Virus record (IMG/VR): IMGVR_UViG_3300032284_001592
Location: 1-33,517 of that record
Strand: one strand, 5' to 3'
Source of the DNA: a virus
DNA: 33,517 bases
Of the stretch, positions 32,266 to 33,517 are shown piece by piece. A program made the translations under genes and the position numbers. Every line of letters starts with the position of its first letter. Within the stretch, counting starts at the first letter, position 1. The notes beneath the pieces were generated by a model, which ran no database searches, was not told the DNA's origin, and saw nothing but the letters and a program-made list of their open reading frames with translations.

Positions 32266-33517
32266 ATGGCATTAACCAGACCAAAATATAGTAGTATTGT
32301 TGATACAGATTACAAGCAGAGTGTTAGGGTAATTACAACCACAAACATCACTCTTGCTGGCGGCGCACCTAGTACCTACGACGGTGTGACATTCTCCGCA
32401 GGAGATCGTGTTCTTGTTAATGCACAAAGCACAAGCAGTCAAAACGGTATCTATGTCGTACAAACACTAGGCTCCGGATCAAATGGTACATGGATACGCT
32501 CACCTGATTCAAACCTAAGTGCTTATGTAACAGCTGGCATGCGCACCTTTATTGGAGAAGGCACATACGCAGGCACAGAATACAGACTGGTTACTCCAGA
32601 TCCAATCACGCTGGACAGCACAAGTCTAAGTTTTCAATCCACTGCGGCCACAGTAAGTGGCACAAGCAAAGCAGTACAGTTTAACAATGCAGGCTTTATT
32701 GCAGGTGCGGCCAATCTAGTCTACGACAACATAACAGGCAACGTATCAATTGCAACAACTACAGCAACCGTAAGCGACAGCACTGGTGCACTGGTTGTTA
32801 AAGGCGGAGTTGGTGTTGCTGGCAATGTGTATGCCACTGGTAGACTGACCGTTGGCGGGGTTACTACATTCAATAGCAACGTGGTTATTGTTGGTAACTT
32901 GACCACACTGGGCAACACATTTATTACCAATAGCACTGACCTGAGTATTCAAGACAGTATCATTAACCTGCACAGTCCTGCAGATCTCACACCTCTTGTT
33001 ACCAATGATGGACTAGATATTGGTATCAAGTTCCACTACTACGACACCGCAGATAGCCATGCGTTCATTGGACGAGCGAATGATTCGGGTTATCTAGAAT
33101 GGTATGATAAAGGTAACGATGTTGCTGGCGTATTCACTGGCACATCTTACGGTACAATCAAAACTGGCAATATACTGTTAACTGGCAATACCTATCGTGG
33201 CACCAGTACCATCGGGTCGGCTATACCAACACATGCCATTGCCTATACCACACAAAGCGCAACACCTCCTGCCAGTCCACAAACTGGTGACCAATGGTAT
33301 GATACCTCCACAGATACACTATACGAATGGGTAACAGATGGTACCAGCAGTTTTTGGGTTGATAAACTAAGCCAACCAGTTGCAATCAGTTTTGCAAGTC
33401 AATCAACTGCGCCCACTGGAGCCAAAAGCGGCGACCAATGGTACGATACCTCCACAGACACACTCTACACCTATATCTATGATGGACTTAGCTACAACTG
33501 GGTAGACTTCTCTAGCA
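32266..33517 (+). CDS. Tail fibre protein (partial, runs off the window)
   Basis: 417 complete codons are present with no stop. Residues about 25-125 (TYDGVTFSAGDRVLVNAQ, SQNGIYVVQTLG, GTWIRSPDSN, LDSTSLSFQ) form a domain widespread in phage tail fibres. It is followed by GALVVKGGVGVAGNVYATG and the shared fibre module (VVIVGNLTTLGNTFI, DLSIQDSIINLHS, GLDIGIKFHYYD) matching the 1436-aa protein. The end has two copies of GDQWYDTSTDTLY, 48 residues apart. It is preceded by its own terminator-promoter junction. It is likely a receptor-contact fibre. The C-terminus is unknown. Confidence 0.75.
   Translation, partial: MALTRPKYSSIVDTDYKQSVRVITTTNITLAGGAPSTYDGVTFSAGDRVLVNAQSTSSQNGIYVVQTLGSGSNGTWIRSPDSNLSAYVTAGMRTFIGEGTYAGTEYRLVTPDPITLDSTSLSFQSTAATVSGTSKAVQFNNAGFIAGAANLVYDNITGNVSIATTTATVSDSTGALVVKGGVGVAGNVYATGRLTVGGVTTFNSNVVIVGNLTTLGNTFITNSTDLSIQDSIINLHSPADLTPLVTNDGLDIGIKFHYYDTADSHAFIGRANDSGYLEWYDKGNDVAGVFTGTSYGTIKTGNILLTGNTYRGTSTIGSAIPTHAIAYTTQSATPPASPQTGDQWYDTSTDTLYEWVTDGTSSFWVDKLSQPVAISFASQSTAPTGAKSGDQWYDTSTDTLYTYIYDGLSYNWVDFSS
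33286..33468 (+). repeat. Duplicated GDQWYDT fibre unit
   Basis: Near-identical 39-nt copies at 33286-33324 and 33430-33468, a 144-bp period, encode GDQWYDTSTDTLY followed by a W-containing end. More copies may lie beyond the window. Confidence 0.85.

Overview
The window is a piece of a tailed dsDNA phage of the T4-like (contractile-tail) superfamily. Recognisable homologues are the late sigma factor gp55, the recombination pair gp47/gp46, baseplate hub gp26, portal gp20, prohead protease gp21, scaffold gp22 and major capsid protein gp23. Marine and freshwater T4-like phages are closer in style than coliphage T4: the capsid protein is short, an 83-aa gene follows the portal, and there is a long run of beta-rich, Thr/Asn/Gly-rich virion and fibre genes. 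The host cannot be named from the sequence.

Layout. 1-228 (-): start of a Gln/Ala-rich coiled-coil protein cut by the window edge. 350-4642 (+): gp55, gp47, gp46 and a PD-(D/E)XK nuclease, which form a DNA-metabolism and late-switch block. 4643-5085: about 440 nt without a credible gene but full of potential hairpins, lying between convergent genes. 5086-6188 (-): gp26 and a small gp51-like reading frame that may be reached by frameshifting. 6243-10484 (+): a 1413-aa tape-measure-like protein with tandem 11-residue Trp repeats. 10515-16632 (+): the head module, i.e. portal, 83-aa protein, acidic prohead-core protein (split by an in-frame stop), protease, scaffold and capsid. 16910-33517 (+): eight virion/fibre genes, including proteins of 1436 and 2087 aa. 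The 2087-aa protein carries a block of Asp-box (BNR-like) repeats inserted in a conserved virion scaffold. The last gene runs off the end.

Regulation. Most late genes are preceded, usually 20-36 nt before the start codon, by an octamer NATAAATA or a near variant. This matches the T4 late promoter TATAAATA, which gp55-loaded RNA polymerase recognises, and the gp55 gene is in the same window. gp47 and gp46 lack the octamer and are probably transcribed earlier. GC-rich hairpins with T-runs close several late units (after gp23, after the 246-aa structural gene, after the 2087-aa gene).

How the genes work together. gp47/gp46 and the nuclease handle recombination intermediates. gp55 switches on the late genes. 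gp20, the core proteins, gp22, gp21 and gp23 build and mature the head. gp26 and the tape-measure-like protein belong to the hub and tail. The fibre cluster shares mobile modules between neighbouring genes, which suggests host-range diversification by duplication and shuffling. All identifications come from reading motifs; no database search was run.
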